Source: Nitrosomonas eutropha (GTDB lineage Bacteria; Pseudomonadota; Gammaproteobacteria; Burkholderiales; Nitrosomonadaceae). Taken from it: 7,655 nt of DNA. Location: NCBI GenBank assembly GCA_014584635.1, contig JACTML010000073.1:1-7655 (forward strand), in the 5' to 3' direction. A program made the position numbers and the translations under genes. The stretch's first letter is position 1. Every line of letters begins with the position of its first letter. The notes beneath the pieces were generated by a model. The model had not been told where the DNA came from and made no database searches. It saw only the letters and a list, made by a program, of their open reading frames with translations. Shown here piece by piece: positions 1-6,843 of the stretch.

Positions 1-64
1 ACGCGCCGCACTGGATACCGCACTGGAAATCGCCCCTCCCCAGGAACAGGAACCTGCTTCATGA
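1..64 (+). CDS. C-terminal end of an upstream gene, probably the outer-membrane efflux channel (CzcC/TolC type), partial
   Basis: An open frame enters from the left edge (first full codon at position 2) and stops at TGA 62-64. The visible tail has 20 residues: an alanine/leucine-rich helix-like stretch (RAALDTALEI) followed by a Pro/Glu/Gln-rich end. The stop overlaps the ATG of the adaptor gene in an ATGA, which shows translational coupling. In metal-exporting RND operons the gene in this position is usually the outer-membrane channel (CzcC/CusC family), which would complete the tripartite complex. That identity is inferred from context. The 20 residues are too few to recognise a family, and another operon gene is possible. 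Confidence 0.5.
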   Translation, partial: RAALDTALEIAPPQEQEPAS

Positions 65-1230
65 AGAAACTTGAATTACGTAAAACCAGGATCACACTCT
101 TCGTATTGGTAATCGCAGGTATCAGCGTGGCCGGCTACACTTATTTCAGCCGGAGCGTGATGCAACCTCCTGCTGAAAATCCGGCTATCCAGCATAAACC
201 GGATCAATTGGTATTCCCGCCGGGCGCTTCCCAGCTTGCCTATATTAAAACCAGTCAGGCTGTTTCAGCCATGCTGCCGGCAAGCGAGCCACTGGCAGCA
301 AAAGTTACCTTAGCGGAAAATCTTACTGCTCGCATCAGCCCGGCTGTGGCAGGTCGCATTCTGCAACTGCACGCTGAAATCGGCGACAAGGTCCGCGCAG
401 GCGATCCCCTGGTAACGCTCGATTCGCCTGATTTCGGGGCAGCCATAGCCGATTTGCATAAAGCGGAAGCAGATGCAACCTATAAGCATCTCGCTTACAA
501 ACGGGCGCAGGAGCTTTGGGCTGGTGAAGCGGTTTCCCGGCGCGATGTGGAAGGTGCCCGGGCAGACTGGCAGATAGCAGCTGCGGAAATTGAGCGCGCG
601 CGCCTGCGCATCAAGAATCTGGTTCCCGGCGGAAAAATGCAGGATGAGAAACTGGTGCTGTATGCACCAATCGATGGCACCGTCGCAGATCGCCAGGCCA
701 ATCCCGGCACAGAGGTTCGCCCTGATATGCCTGCTCCCCTGTTTATTATTTCTGATCTGTCGCACTTATGGATCCTGGTAGACGTTCCGGAACGCCTGAT
801 CAGCCGGGTACATAGCGGCAATCCATTACTGCTCAATTTTGATGCGTTTCCGGACAAATACTTTATGGCCGCCATCACACGCATTGCTCCTGTGCTCGAT
901 CCCAATGTGCGCCGTGTACAGGTGCGTGCTGAAATTGACAATCCCGACGGTTCACTGCGCCCGGCCATGTTCGCCCGCGCCCAGCTGATTGATCCACGCG
1001 CTGACAGCGTCGTTCAGCTGCCGGCGGAATCGGTCATCACTGGTGGCGTTCATCCAACCGTGTTTGTCGAGACGCGTTCCGGTGAATTTACCCAGCGACG
1101 TATTCGCATTGCTTTTCAGGATGCTGAATCTGTCTGGCTTGAACCGGAAAATGGTGGAGTAGCCGTCGGCGAAAAGGTTGTCACCGACGGTACCATGCTG
1201 CTCGCTTCAGAACTCGCTGCGGGGAATTGA
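61..1230 (+). CDS. RND efflux periplasmic adaptor subunit (HlyD/CzcB/CusB family membrane fusion protein)
   Basis: This 389-residue protein would link the inner-membrane pump to the outer-membrane channel. A single hydrophobic segment at residues 11-29 follows a basic N-terminus and fits a signal anchor or uncleaved signal peptide, with the rest periplasmic. Residues about 86-122 form the first half of the lipoyl/barrel-sandwich domain (SPAVAGRI, then GDKVRAGDPLVTLDSPD). A charged alpha-helical hairpin covers about 123-187. The second lipoyl half starts at about 198 with the typical APIDGTV. A beta-barrel (about 234-312, with SHLWILVDVPE and LRPAMFARA) and a membrane-proximal domain (about 318-385) follow. 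The length is normal for the family. No His-rich or Met-rich metal-binding extension is seen. The ATG overlaps the preceding stop (ATGA), and an AGGAA-like site lies just upstream. The pump gene starts one base after this stop. Substrate cannot be read from this subunit. Confidence 0.93.
   Translation: MKKLELRKTRITLFVLVIAGISVAGYTYFSRSVMQPPAENPAIQHKPDQLVFPPGASQLAYIKTSQAVSAMLPASEPLAAKVTLAENLTARISPAVAGRILQLHAEIGDKVRAGDPLVTLDSPDFGAAIADLHKAEADATYKHLAYKRAQELWAGEAVSRRDVEGARADWQIAAAEIERARLRIKNLVPGGKMQDEKLVLYAPIDGTVADRQANPGTEVRPDMPAPLFIISDLSHLWILVDVPERLISRVHSGNPLLLNFDAFPDKYFMAAITRIAPVLDPNVRRVQVRAEIDNPDGSLRPAMFARAQLIDPRADSVVQLPAESVITGGVHPTVFVETRSGEFTQRRIRIAFQDAESVWLEPENGGVAVGEKVVTDGTMLLASELAAGN
1221..1226 (+). 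promoter_or_regulatory. Ribosome binding site deciding the start of the RND pump gene
   Basis: GGGGAA lies five bases before ATG 1232 and inside the last codons of the adaptor gene. It supports a start at 1232 rather than the in-frame ATG at 1178, which would add 18 residues unlike any RND N-terminus and overlap the adaptor by 53 bases. From 1232 the protein begins MLSRLISFSIKQR, the usual cytoplasmic start before the first membrane helix in this family. Confidence 0.7.
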
Positions 1231-1231
1231 A

Positions 1232-4200
1232 ATGCTCAGCCGTCTTATCTCGTTTTCAATCAAGCAGCGGCTGTTCGTTCTCGTTATGGTGGGGGCGCTG
1301 CTGGTAGCCGGTGTACATGCCTTTATCGAACTGCCTATCGAAGCTTTTCCCGATGTTCAGGATGTACAGGTGCAAGTTATCACGCAGGTTATCGGTCAGG
1401 CACCGGAGGAAGTCGAACGCAGTGTCACTATTCCAATTGAACGGGAAATGAGTGGAGTACCACATCTCACCCAATTACGCTCGGTTTCCATTACCGGATT
1501 ATCCGTCGTGACAATGACTTTCGCCGATGGCACCGAAGATCGGCTGGCACGTGCTCAGGTGCTGGAAAAATTGCAGACAGTCAGTTTGCCGGAGGGCATC
1601 ATCCCCGAACTTGCTCCACTCACCACCGCTGTGGGTGAAATTTACCGCTACGTGGTTGATGCCCCGCCCAATCTGCCACTGTACGAAGTACGTGCTATTC
1701 AGGACTGGGTGATCCGGCCGGAGCTGAGGCGTGTATCCGGTGTGGCAGATGTTATCGGCTTTGGCGGCACGATTAAGGAAATTCAGGTCAGCATTGATCC
1801 CAATGCCTTGCGTAAATATCAGCTGACGCTGGACCAGGTTAGCCAGGCGCTCAGTGAAAACAACGCAAATACCGGTGGTGGCATTATCCGGCGCGGAGGA
1901 GAAGGGCTGGTGCTGCGTGCGATCGGCCTGTTCCATTCGCTTGAAGATGTTGCCGCTACTGTCATTGCAGCGCATGACGGTAAAGCCATTACCATTAGCG
2001 ATGTTGCATCGGTACAAGTGGGTGAACATACCCCCTCCGGCATTGTTTCACTCGCACAGCGCGATGCAAATAACAAGGTTTCCAGCCGCGATTCAATTGT
2101 TGAAGGAATCGTGGTGATGATTAAAGGCAGCGATCCAAGCAAAATTATTCAGGTTCTCAAAACCCGGGTGGATGAACTCAACAGCCACGCCAAGCTGCCA
2201 CCCGGTGTACAGATACGCCCGATTTATGAACGCACTCAACTGGTTAATCACACGGTAGCAACTGTAGGAGAAAATCTGCTGCTTGGCGCGCTGCTGGTAG
2301 TCGCCGTTCTGATTGTATTCCTGCGGGACTGGCGAACTTCACTGATCGTTGCCTGCATCATTCCTCTGACGCTGCTGTTTGCATTCATCATGATGAATGC
2401 ACGTGGTGTATCCGCCAATCTGATTTCATTGGGTGCTGTTGATTTCGGTATCATCATTGACAGTGCCGTTGTACTGGTAGAAGCACTGATCGTGCGATTA
2501 ACGCTTCAACAGGAACGCGAGCTGGAACCGGGGCGGGACATTGTCAAACTACGGGCCGGTGCCTTGCGCCAAACTGCTATCAGCCTGAGCAAACCCATCC
2601 TGTTTTCCAAAGCAATCATCATTCTGGCGTTTGTCCCGATTTTCACTTTCCAGCGTGTGGAAGGAAAAATATTCTCTCCGGTGGCACTCACACTTTCTTT
2701 CGCGCTGCTGGGCGCCGTTATTCTGACACTGACACTGGTACCCGCCCTGCTCTCCTACCTGTTGCAACGCGGCACCATATCCGAACCGCATCTTGCCTGG
2801 ATGGAGCGCCTGCAGCATGGCTACCGAAAATTACTGAACTGGGCAGATACCCGTCCGCGTATCATGACTATGATTACCGTTGGTTCGCTGGCGGGTGCGC
2901 TCTCCCTCTTGCCGGTAATCGGTACGGAATTTTTACCCAAACTCGACGAAGGTAATATCTGGCTGACGATCGCGCTCCCGCCCTCCATTCACCTGGAACA
3001 ATCGAAAGAAATTGAACGTGCGGTACGCGCCAAACTGGTTACTTATCCGGAAGTCAAAACCGTTGTGGCGCAAGTTGGCCGGCCGGATGACGGAACCGAT
3101 CCCAAGGGCGCCAATAATCTGGAAATTCTGGCTGATCTCAATCCACGTAACAGCTGGCGATTTAATTCCAAGGAAAAACTGGTAGCGGATATGTCGCAAG
3201 CGTTGAAAGCCATTCCGGGTTTGCCCACCAACTTTTCACAGGTAATTCAGGATAACGTGGAAGAATCGCTGTCCGGCGTCAAAGGGGAAATCGCCATCAA
3301 GGTATTTGGCCCCAATCTGGATATTCTCGAAGACAAGGCGGAGCAGATCGTGGGTATCCTGAACCACATTCGCGGCGCTATCGATGTGGCTGCCATCAAG
3401 GTAGGCGGCCAGACCGAAGTCACCGTCACTCCGGATCGGCAGAAACTGGCGCGCTACGGCATCACAATTGCGGCAATCAACGATCTTTTTCAAACTGCCT
3501 TTGGAGGCAAAGCTGTCACCGGTTTTTATGAGGGTGAACGGCTTTTCAACATCAATCTTCGACTGGCACCGGATTACCGGAGCAACATCACCGATATTGC
3601 CAACCTGCAAATCGCAATCCCCGGCAATACCGGCGCATTTTTGACACTAGGCGAACTGGCTCGCATTGACGTGCGCCAGGGGGCTTCCCGTATCGCGCGC
3701 GAGGCCGGAGGCCGCGCTGTTTCAATTAAATCCAATCTGATGGGGCGTGACCAGGGCAGTTTTGTCAGCGAAGCCCAGAAAAAGGTCGCTGAGCAGGTTC
3801 ATCTGCCACCCGGCTACCGGATTACCTGGGGCGGACAATTTGAAAACCAGCAGCGTGCAATGAAACGACTGATGGTTATTGTTCCTGCCAGTCTGCTTGG
3901 CATCTTCGTGCTTTTGTTCTGGGCGTTTAAATCACTGCGCTCAGCCTCCATTATTTTACTGATCGCCCCGCTCACCCTGATTGGTGGCCTTTCCGGGCTG
4001 GCGCTTTCCGGCCTGCATCTTTCCATTTCAGCCGCTGTCGGCTTTATCGCTGTTTCGGGTATCGCAGTACAAAACGGTGTCATCATGGTAGAAGAAATTG
4101 TCGGCCTGCTGCATAAAGGCAAGCCCTTTGCTGAAGCAGTCCATGAAGGTGCCGTGCTGCGTCTGCGACCAATTCTGATGACCGCGTTGATGGCAGGGCT

Positions 4201-4363
4201 CGGTTTGCTGCCGGCTGCACTTTCCCACGCGATCGGCTCAGAAACCCAGCGCCCGTTTGCAGTGGTTATCGTTGGCGGTATCATTTCCGCCACTTTCTTT
4301 ACACTCGTGCTGCTGCCGCTAATGTACAACCGGCTGGCGCGACCGGGAAACACGAAAAGCTGA
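1232..4363 (+). CDS. Heavy-metal-efflux RND transporter permease (CzcA/CusA family)
   Basis: This 1043-residue inner-membrane proton antiporter is the pump of the tripartite export system, and its length is typical of HME-RND proteins. Helix 1 is at about 12-31, helices 2-6 at about 345-510, helix 7 at about 543-561, and helices 8-12 at about 877-1031. Two large periplasmic loops between them carry the porter and docking domains. In helix 4 the sequence DFGIIIDSAVVLVE carries D404, D410 and E417 with the spacing of the essential acids of CzcA (D402, D408, E415), so proton coupling should be intact. VEGKIFSPVALT (477-488) and VSGIAVQNGVIMVEE (941-955) are further family signatures. Manual alignment with CusA puts Thr, Asn and Glu where CusA has M573, M623 and M672, which argues against Cu(I)/Ag(I) and for divalent cations or another substrate. 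The helix 4 motif has Ser and Ala where DG and VEN are usual. The second periplasmic loop has a distinctive VGRPDDGTDP (615-624). The gene starts one base after the adaptor stop. The family call is firm; the substrate is unknown. Confidence 0.95.
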   Translation: MLSRLISFSIKQRLFVLVMVGALLVAGVHAFIELPIEAFPDVQDVQVQVITQVIGQAPEEVERSVTIPIEREMSGVPHLTQLRSVSITGLSVVTMTFADGTEDRLARAQVLEKLQTVSLPEGIIPELAPLTTAVGEIYRYVVDAPPNLPLYEVRAIQDWVIRPELRRVSGVADVIGFGGTIKEIQVSIDPNALRKYQLTLDQVSQALSENNANTGGGIIRRGGEGLVLRAIGLFHSLEDVAATVIAAHDGKAITISDVASVQVGEHTPSGIVSLAQRDANNKVSSRDSIVEGIVVMIKGSDPSKIIQVLKTRVDELNSHAKLPPGVQIRPIYERTQLVNHTVATVGENLLLGALLVVAVLIVFLRDWRTSLIVACIIPLTLLFAFIMMNARGVSANLISLGAVDFGIIIDSAVVLVEALIVRLTLQQERELEPGRDIVKLRAGALRQTAISLSKPILFSKAIIILAFVPIFTFQRVEGKIFSPVALTLSFALLGAVILTLTLVPALLSYLLQRGTISEPHLAWMERLQHGYRKLLNWADTRPRIMTMITVGSLAGALSLLPVIGTEFLPKLDEGNIWLTIALPPSIHLEQSKEIERAVRAKLVTYPEVKTVVAQVGRPDDGTDPKGANNLEILADLNPRNSWRFNSKEKLVADMSQALKAIPGLPTNFSQVIQDNVEESLSGVKGEIAIKVFGPNLDILEDKAEQIVGILNHIRGAIDVAAIKVGGQTEVTVTPDRQKLARYGITIAAINDLFQTAFGGKAVTGFYEGERLFNINLRLAPDYRSNITDIANLQIAIPGNTGAFLTLGELARIDVRQGASRIAREAGGRAVSIKSNLMGRDQGSFVSEAQKKVAEQVHLPPGYRITWGGQFENQQRAMKRLMVIVPASLLGIFVLLFWAFKSLRSASIILLIAPLTLIGGLSGLALSGLHLSISAAVGFIAVSGIAVQNGVIMVEEIVGLLHKGKPFAEAVHEGAVLRLRPILMTALMAGLGLLPAALSHAIGSETQRPFAVVIVGGIISATFFTLVLLPLMYNRLARPGNTKS

Positions 4364-4446
4364 AAAACAGCCATATTGATTGAATCCCGGACAGGTTCCT
4401 TCGCGCTTTTTTTTGAAAAAACCCGGATGCCAACGGAGAAGAAACA
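4364..4446 (+). promoter_or_regulatory. Short pump-to-regulator gap with a good ribosome binding site
   Basis: These 83 bases separate the efflux genes from the regulatory pair. GGAGAA at 4435-4440 sits six bases before ATG 4447 and is a clear Shine-Dalgarno site. A run of eight T (4407-4414) is followed by six A (4416-4421), but only a very weak stem (CGGA/TTCG with one G-T pair) precedes it, so I do not call a terminator. A TTGATT at 4376-4381 resembles a -35 box but has no convincing -10 partner. Read-through from the pump operon is therefore likely, and a separate weak promoter cannot be excluded. Confidence 0.55.
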
Positions 4447-5118
4447 ATGCGTATTCTGGTTGTCGAGGATGATTCCCTGGTCGCCAACGGTATCAAACAG
4501 GGCTTAACCAACGCAGGCTACACCGTGGACGTAGCCAAAACCGCTGCTAGCGCTGAACGCTATCTTCTCGGTGAAAATTTCGATCTGGCCATCGTCGATA
4601 TCGGCCTGCCGGATACCGATGGACTCACCCTGGTACAGCGTTTACGCCACCGCAAAATGCATCTGCCGGTACTGGTGCTGACAGCACGCGGCAGCATGGA
4701 AGATACAATTGTCGGTCTGGATACTGGCGCGGATGACTACATGACCAAACCGTTCCGTCTGCCGGAACTGATTGCCCGCATCCGCGCCCTTATCCGTCGG
4801 GCTCACTCGGTTAGCAGCACCGAACTGCAACACGACCAGCTCATGCTCAATACCAGCAGCCATACTGCTACGCTACACGGAAAACCACTGCTGCTGACCA
4901 GGCGCGAATGGGCTATTCTCGAAATCCTGCTGTTGGAATCCCCCAAAGTAGTCAGCAAGGATAAGTTGCTGCAAAATCTGACGGGGTGGGATAAAAACAT
5001 CACTCCCAACGCAATCGAAGTACATGTTTCACGACTGCGCGCTAAAATTGAACTAGGCGGGATCGAAATCCGTACCGTTCGCGGGATCGGCTACCGTATT
5101 GATCAAAGTCATTCATGA
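4447..5118 (+). CDS. Two-component response regulator, OmpR/PhoB family, winged-helix type
   Basis: This 223-residue cytoplasmic DNA-binding regulator would be phosphorylated by the kinase encoded next. The receiver domain covers residues 1-115: the acidic pair D8/D9 in VVEDD, the phospho-acceptor D51 in IVDIGLPDTDG, the switch T79 in VLTARG, and the conserved K101 in MTKPF. The C-terminal winged-helix domain (about 127-218) shows LTRREWAILEILL, then the recognition-helix region with PNAIEVHVSRLRAKI (187-201), and ends with the typical TVRGIGYRI. All key residues are present. The family resembles QseB, PmrA and TctD regulators. The start is fixed by GGAGAA six bases upstream and by the standard MRILVVEDD opening. 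The stop overlaps the kinase start in ATGA, so the two are co-translated. Its target is probably the adjacent efflux operon, inferred from position alone. Confidence 0.95.
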   Translation: MRILVVEDDSLVANGIKQGLTNAGYTVDVAKTAASAERYLLGENFDLAIVDIGLPDTDGLTLVQRLRHRKMHLPVLVLTARGSMEDTIVGLDTGADDYMTKPFRLPELIARIRALIRRAHSVSSTELQHDQLMLNTSSHTATLHGKPLLLTRREWAILEILLLESPKVVSKDKLLQNLTGWDKNITPNAIEVHVSRLRAKIELGGIEIRTVRGIGYRIDQSHS

Positions 5119-6536
5119 AATCCGTATTCTTTCGTCCATTAGGCTTGCGGCAGCGATTACTGCTCTGGATACTGCTTCCCCTGATCGCAGTATTTATCAT
5201 CAGTATCCTGTTTGACTATCAGCTGGCACAAGAAACCGCCAATACTGCCTACGACCATTCCCTGAACAATGCTGCGCTGGATGTTGCCGCCTACATTCAT
5301 ACAGTTGGCCTGAATCCTGAACTGCGCCTATCCCCTGAAGCGGAAGCCATGCTGCGTTCTGATGCAGTGGATAAAATCTTTTTTGCTGTTCGCGGTCCAG
5401 ATAAACACTTGCTGATTGGCGATACCGATCTGCCGGATTACCCGGGCGCACTCTACAAAAAACCGGTATTTATTGATGATGTCTATCAAGGTGAAAAAAT
5501 TCGTGCCACCACGCAACTCATAATGGTCGATGGCAACGAGATCAGCATTACAATTGCTGAAACCATACGGGAACGCGAGCACGCCAGTAACCGAATACTG
5601 GCAGCAACGATCATTCCCAATCTGGTTATCATCACGGCAACATTACTGGTAATTTACTTTGGTGTACGACGCGGACTGGCGCCCTTGGTTCATGTCGAGA
5701 ACCAGATCGCCAGCCGCTCACCACGCGACCTGCGCGCACTTGACATCGAACACGCGCCCCGCGAAATCCGCCCGATGCTCACCCGGCTTAATGAGCTGTT
5801 TGATTCGCTGCGTCTGGCTTCTGCTGCCCAGCAGCGCTTTCTGGCCGATGCCGCTCATCAGTTACGTACCCCGCTGGCTGGCCTGCAAACCCAGATCGAG
5901 CTGGTGGCAGCTGAAGGAAAATACCTGCGCAATGAAGAACGTCTGGCGCGAATCGAAGAATCAGTCGAACGCATCGCACATCTGGTCACCCAGCTGCTGA
6001 TCTACGCACAAACCGAACCGGCAACTTCTGCTAATCAGGTTTTTCAGCCGGTAGCTCTGCACGAACTGGCTGAAAGCGCGGCATCAACCTTTATCGATCG
6101 TGCCCTTGTCAAAGACATTGATCTCGGTTTTGAAATCGAACCCGCTACAACCGAGGGAATTGCGTGGATGTTGCGCGAAGCCTTGGGCAATCTGATTGAC
6201 AACGCGCTGCGTTACTGCCCGGCAGGCAGCACGATTACTGTGCGCAGCGGCACTCACTCCAATCAGCCTTATCTGGCCGTGGAAGATAACGGACCGGGTA
6301 TTTCCGCTGAAGAACGCGACAGGGTATTTGAACGCTTTTACCGCATTCCCGGGTCAATCGGTGGAGGTTGTGGATTAGGGTTGCCCATTGTTCAGGAAAT
6401 CGCACAGCTGCACGCCGCCACAATCAGTTTCTCTGAACCGGACGGCGGTGGATTGACGGTTACACTGACCTTTCCTGAAAATCATATGGAAAACACACAG
6501 CAAAACCTTGATAGTGACCACTGGAAAGCGATATAA
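5115..6536 (+). CDS. Two-component sensor histidine kinase with a TctE-like (2CSK_N type) periplasmic input domain
   Basis: This 473-residue inner-membrane kinase would phosphorylate the regulator encoded just upstream. Helix 1 is at about 14-34, a periplasmic loop at about 35-160, and helix 2 at about 161-183. A HAMP-like linker follows (GVRRGLAPL to about 233). The H-box ADAAHQLRTPLAG carries phospho-acceptor H248. The N-box has N359 and N363 (LGNLIDNALRY), the G1 box is DNGPGI with D391, the F-box is VFERFYR, and the G2 box is GGGCGLGL (416-423). All catalytic boxes are intact. Helix 1 running into the FDYQLAQETANTAYDHSL stretch, and later FAVRGPDKHLLIGDTDLP, matches my memory of the 2CSK_N domain found in TctE-like kinases. 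The loop has no Cys and is not rich in His or Met, unlike Cu/Ag sensors such as CusS. The ATG overlaps the regulator stop in ATGA. The ligand is unknown. Confidence 0.94.
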   Translation: MKSVFFRPLGLRQRLLLWILLPLIAVFIISILFDYQLAQETANTAYDHSLNNAALDVAAYIHTVGLNPELRLSPEAEAMLRSDAVDKIFFAVRGPDKHLLIGDTDLPDYPGALYKKPVFIDDVYQGEKIRATTQLIMVDGNEISITIAETIREREHASNRILAATIIPNLVIITATLLVIYFGVRRGLAPLVHVENQIASRSPRDLRALDIEHAPREIRPMLTRLNELFDSLRLASAAQQRFLADAAHQLRTPLAGLQTQIELVAAEGKYLRNEERLARIEESVERIAHLVTQLLIYAQTEPATSANQVFQPVALHELAESAASTFIDRALVKDIDLGFEIEPATTEGIAWMLREALGNLIDNALRYCPAGSTITVRSGTHSNQPYLAVEDNGPGISAEERDRVFERFYRIPGSIGGGCGLGLPIVQEIAQLHAATISFSEPDGGGLTVTLTFPENHMENTQQNLDSDHWKAI

Positions 6537-6552
6537 ACGGCGCAGGCAGAAC

Positions 6553-6604
6553 AAAAAAAGAACGCCTGTCGATTTACAAAGGGATTGCATGTAAAAGGAC
6601 AGGC
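6553..6604 (-). terminator. Hairpin plus T-tract, terminator-like on the minus strand
   Basis: Positions 6564-6570 (GCCTGTC) pair with 6598-6604 (GACAGGC). After a 2x2 internal loop, 6573-6578 (TTTACA) pair with 6590-6595 (TGTAAA) around an 11-base loop. On the minus strand the stem is followed by GTTC and then seven T (6559-6553), the layout of an intrinsic terminator for leftward transcription. On the + strand no T-run follows the stem, so it would not end the kinase operon in the classic way, though it could protect a 3' end. Stem GC content is moderate and the inner helix is AT-rich, so efficiency is uncertain. Confidence 0.5.
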
Positions 6605-6743
6605 AGAAGTAGAGGAGGAAGCAACTGTTTACCGGCAGAGCACACCGCTTATCCAGATAAAACCCGAAAGAAAATTGCACTCTTTCTCATGAATCTGTTC
6701 ACCTTGCAGGTATAAATCCGGATATCAGGGTGGTGCAGAGAAT
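6553..6743 (-). ncRNA. Candidate small RNA of about 190 nt, antisense to all neighbouring genes
   Basis: This is a prediction from layout only. A promoter-like pair at 6750-6778 would start leftward transcription near 6743, and the hairpin with T-tract at 6553-6604 would end it. The predicted RNA contains a C/U-rich stretch opposite 6611-6620 (UUCCUCCUCU), complementary to Shine-Dalgarno sequences and reminiscent of anti-SD loops in bacterial small RNAs. It also holds a 13-codon frame (6690 to 6649, MRKSAIFFRVLSG) with AAGGTG nine bases upstream of its ATG, so a leader or small-peptide RNA is an alternative. I do not recognise a known RNA family. Confidence 0.27.
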
Positions 6744-6749
6744 GAATCG

Positions 6750-6778
6750 ATTATGCCTTCAAACATGCTTCCTGAGAA
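6750..6778 (-). promoter_or_regulatory. Possible leftward sigma-70-type promoter
   Basis: On the minus strand TTCTCA (6778-6773) matches the -35 consensus at four of six bases and CATAAT (6755-6750) matches the -10 consensus at five of six, separated by exactly 17 bases. A start near 6743 would lead into the terminator-like hairpin about 190 bases further left. Such matches arise by chance in AT-rich gaps, so the support comes mainly from agreement with the terminator and the adjacent dyad. Confidence 0.3.
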
Positions 6779-6795
6779 TGTGACATATTGTCGCA
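6779..6795. promoter_or_regulatory. 17-base dyad, candidate operator
   Basis: TGTGACA and TGTCGCA form a 7-base inverted repeat with one mismatch around a TAT centre. It abuts the possible leftward -35 box and is centred about 44 bases upstream of the predicted start, a position typical of an activator that contacts RNA polymerase. The 7-base gap between TGCGA and TCACA on the minus strand does not fit CRP (6-base gap). The regulator is unknown. Confidence 0.3.
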
Positions 6796-6843
6796 GTCAG
6801 ATTTGATGCGTCTTTTGGCTGGAAATGAAACGGAATCTGTTTA

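Noticed and set aside
1178..1231. Upstream in-frame ATG giving an 18-residue longer pump protein
   Set aside because: It overlaps the adaptor gene by 53 bases, adds residues unlike RND N-termini, and ATG 1232 has a well-placed GGGGAA.
3814..4374. 186-codon open frame on the minus strand
   Set aside because: It lies antisense to the well-supported C-terminal half of the RND pump, and its composition looks like a codon shadow with no recognisable domain.
4407..4421. T8 followed by A6 as a terminator after the pump gene
   Set aside because: Only a 4-base stem with a G-T pair precedes the T-run, too weak for an intrinsic terminator.
6611..6660. Strong ribosome-site-like AGAGGAGGAA on the + strand
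   Set aside because: No ATG or GTG start follows at usable distance. A CTG start would give only about 11 codons. It may instead be the complement of a C/U-rich tract in a minus-strand RNA.
6375..6680. 101-codon minus-strand open frame across the kinase end and the gap
   Set aside because: It overlaps conserved kinase coding sequence, has a low-complexity Phe/Leu/Cys-rich product, and crosses the terminator-like hairpin.
6649..6690. 13-codon minus-strand small open frame with AAGGTG upstream
   Set aside because: Too short and without conservation evidence to be called a gene; it is mentioned only as an alternative reading of the candidate RNA.
6706..6720. TATAAA at 6711-6716 as a rightward promoter
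   Set aside because: The -10 match is good but no acceptable -35 or extended -10 lies at the right distance, and no gene starts soon after.
6779..6795. CRP binding site
   Set aside because: The two half-sites are separated by seven bases instead of six and one arm is imperfect.
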